From Lentzea aerocolonigenes (GTDB taxonomy: Bacteria > Actinomycetota > Actinomycetes > Mycobacteriales > Pseudonocardiaceae), in NCBI RefSeq assembly GCF_000955955.1, contig NZ_JYJG01000316.1, positions 1 through 30,209 of the forward strand: a stretch of 30,209 nt of DNA. The letters are read 5' to 3'. Position 1 is the stretch's first letter. Every line of letters begins with the position of its first letter. A program made the position numbers and the translations under genes. Positions 30,166-30,209 of this stretch are shown here, piece by piece. Under the pieces are notes generated by a model, which saw only the letters and a list, made by a program, of their open reading frames with translations, made no database searches and had not been told where the DNA came from.

Positions 30166-30209
30166 CGCGGGGTGGAGCAGCTCGGTAGCTCGCTGGGCTC
30201 ATAACCCAG
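30166..30209 (+). tRNA. Initiator tRNA-Met (CAT), 5' part
   Basis: The 5' half of a tRNA cut by the window end. It starts with C, as expected for the unpaired C1 of initiator tRNA (CGCGGGG), has a D-arm with GAGCAGCTCGGTAGCTC, and an anticodon stem GGG/CCC around CTCATAA with anticodon CAT at 30200-30202. The three G-C pairs and C1 identify the initiator form. Confidence 0.93.

Noticed and set aside
1..30209. Mobile elements or CRISPR arrays
   Set aside because: No transposase, integrase, terminal repeats or regularly spaced repeats were seen; the only close repeats are the 23-bp tandem duplication and the 27-bp identity in the acetyltransferase pair.

Overview
The window is about 30 kb of high-GC actinobacterial chromosome. 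It runs from the 3' end of a 5S rRNA gene (so the end of an rRNA operon) to the first part of an initiator tRNA-Met gene cut by the right edge. Gene content (whiB7, uvrD2, a GlnR-type box at glnA, glnE, DUF4191, DUF5679, DUF2342, PPA1309 and UPF0182 families), heavy GTG start use and leaderless-looking promoters point to Actinomycetota, most likely Pseudonocardiaceae. The family assignment is inference. I see no prophage, insertion sequence or CRISPR array. Gene order largely follows two blocks that I recall as conserved in mycobacteria: glnE/glnA/RDD/DUF4191, and uvrD2/whiB7/ABC1 kinase/DUF2342/PDZ protease/UPF0182.

Left part (1-11.7 kb): 5S end and terminator; two tandem GNAT acetyltransferase paralogues; a divergent Lrp regulator and rhodanese; a class I glutamine amidotransferase; a PiT phosphate transporter with a small membrane partner; glnE (glutamine synthetase adenylyltransferase) coupled to a quinone-oxidoreductase-like enzyme; several small unknown proteins; and a NADAR-family protein that overlaps a convergent Nudix hydrolase.

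Middle (11.7-18 kb): glnA, read leftward from a promoter carrying a well-formed four-element GlnR box, then an RDD membrane protein, a 44-residue exported peptide, DUF4191, uvrD2, and whiB7 with a long leader. That leader contains an AT-rich promoter, an 86-codon upstream ORF with a Shine-Dalgarno, a hairpin at the uORF stop and an 18-bp intrinsic terminator before whiB7, which is the layout expected for antibiotic-responsive attenuation.

Right part (18-30.2 kb): a methyltransferase/zinc-ribbon pair and an AbiEi-like gene sit between whiB7 and an operon of an E1-like, RiPP-cyclodehydratase-like protein coupled to an ABC1 atypical kinase. Then come DUF5679, a YgjP-like metallopeptidase, a gene-poor stretch with gene debris and a perfect 23-bp tandem duplication, a DUF2342 metalloprotease-like protein divergent from a PDZ/Lon-type membrane protease, two small-to-medium unknown genes, the large UPF0182 membrane protein and tRNA-fMet.

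The strongest sequence-wide pattern is regulatory. Twelve genes have a TANNNT hexamer 6-8 nt before a GTG/ATG start, the signature of leaderless mRNAs. I used it to choose several start codons.
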